A stretch of DNA of 5,444 bases from the NCBI GenBank assembly GCA_905192935.1, contig CAJJMX010000125.1:1-5444 (forward strand). Direction: 5' to 3'. Position 1 is the stretch's first letter. Every line of letters begins with the position of its first letter. Both the position numbers and the translations under genes were made by a program. Positions 5,444 to 5,444 of this stretch are shown piece by piece. The stretch comes from an uncultured Mailhella sp. Its GTDB lineage: Bacteria > Desulfobacterota > Desulfovibrionia > Desulfovibrionales > Desulfovibrionaceae. Under the pieces are notes generated by a model that worked only from the letters and a program-made list of their open reading frames with translations, ran no database searches and had not been told where the DNA came from.

Positions 5444-5444
5444 G

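Noticed and set aside
1..5444. Mobile element, CRISPR array, tRNA/rRNA gene or novel defence system
   Set aside because: No direct repeat series, transposase-like frame, tRNA-like cloverleaf or accessory gene was seen. The strand carries contiguous housekeeping genes with only about 100 nt of true intergenic space.

Overview
All six genes in this window lie on the minus strand, so gene order runs from high to low coordinates. The order is glyA (serine hydroxymethyltransferase), an intrinsic terminator, a dCMP deaminase gene, then ribD, ribE, ribBA and ribH. The sequence is GC-rich and tightly packed. This gene order, the RibBA fusion and the protein flavour suggest a Desulfovibrio-like bacterium (Desulfovibrionaceae, Desulfobacterota). 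That assignment comes from recalled synteny and is moderately confident; no database was searched.

Layout, in the direction of transcription. Positions 5444-5401 hold a perfect hairpin and the glyA ribosome binding site. Positions 5400-4156 are a complete glyA. Positions 4148-4110 are a strong rho-independent terminator that starts a few bases after the glyA stop. Positions 4109-4053 are a short promoter-like gap with no room for an FMN riboswitch. Positions 4052-2 are a five-gene unit: dCMP deaminase, ribD (GTG start overlapping the deaminase stop as GTGA), ribE (2 nt gap), ribBA (8 nt gap) and ribH (7 nt gap). In two junctions the stop codon of one gene is part of the Shine-Dalgarno of the next (TGAGG), which suggests translational coupling. 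ribH ends at position 2, so any following gene lies outside.

Function. RibBA, RibD, RibE and RibH together nominally turn GTP and ribulose 5-phosphate into riboflavin; only the dephosphorylation step lacks a gene here. GlyA makes 5,10-methylene-tetrahydrofolate and the deaminase makes dUMP, both substrates of thymidylate synthesis. With flavin from the rib genes, these are the three inputs of a flavin-dependent thymidylate synthase (ThyX), an attractive but untested link.

The most notable point is RibBA. Its C-terminal GTP cyclohydrolase II half looks intact. Its N-terminal DHBP synthase half lacks both histidines of the usual active site (PGH to PGC, GHTE to GQTE) and has a rewritten TTGIS..DR loop. 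That half may be inactive, altered or mainly structural. Otherwise this is an ordinary housekeeping locus with no mobile elements, RNA genes or CRISPR arrays.
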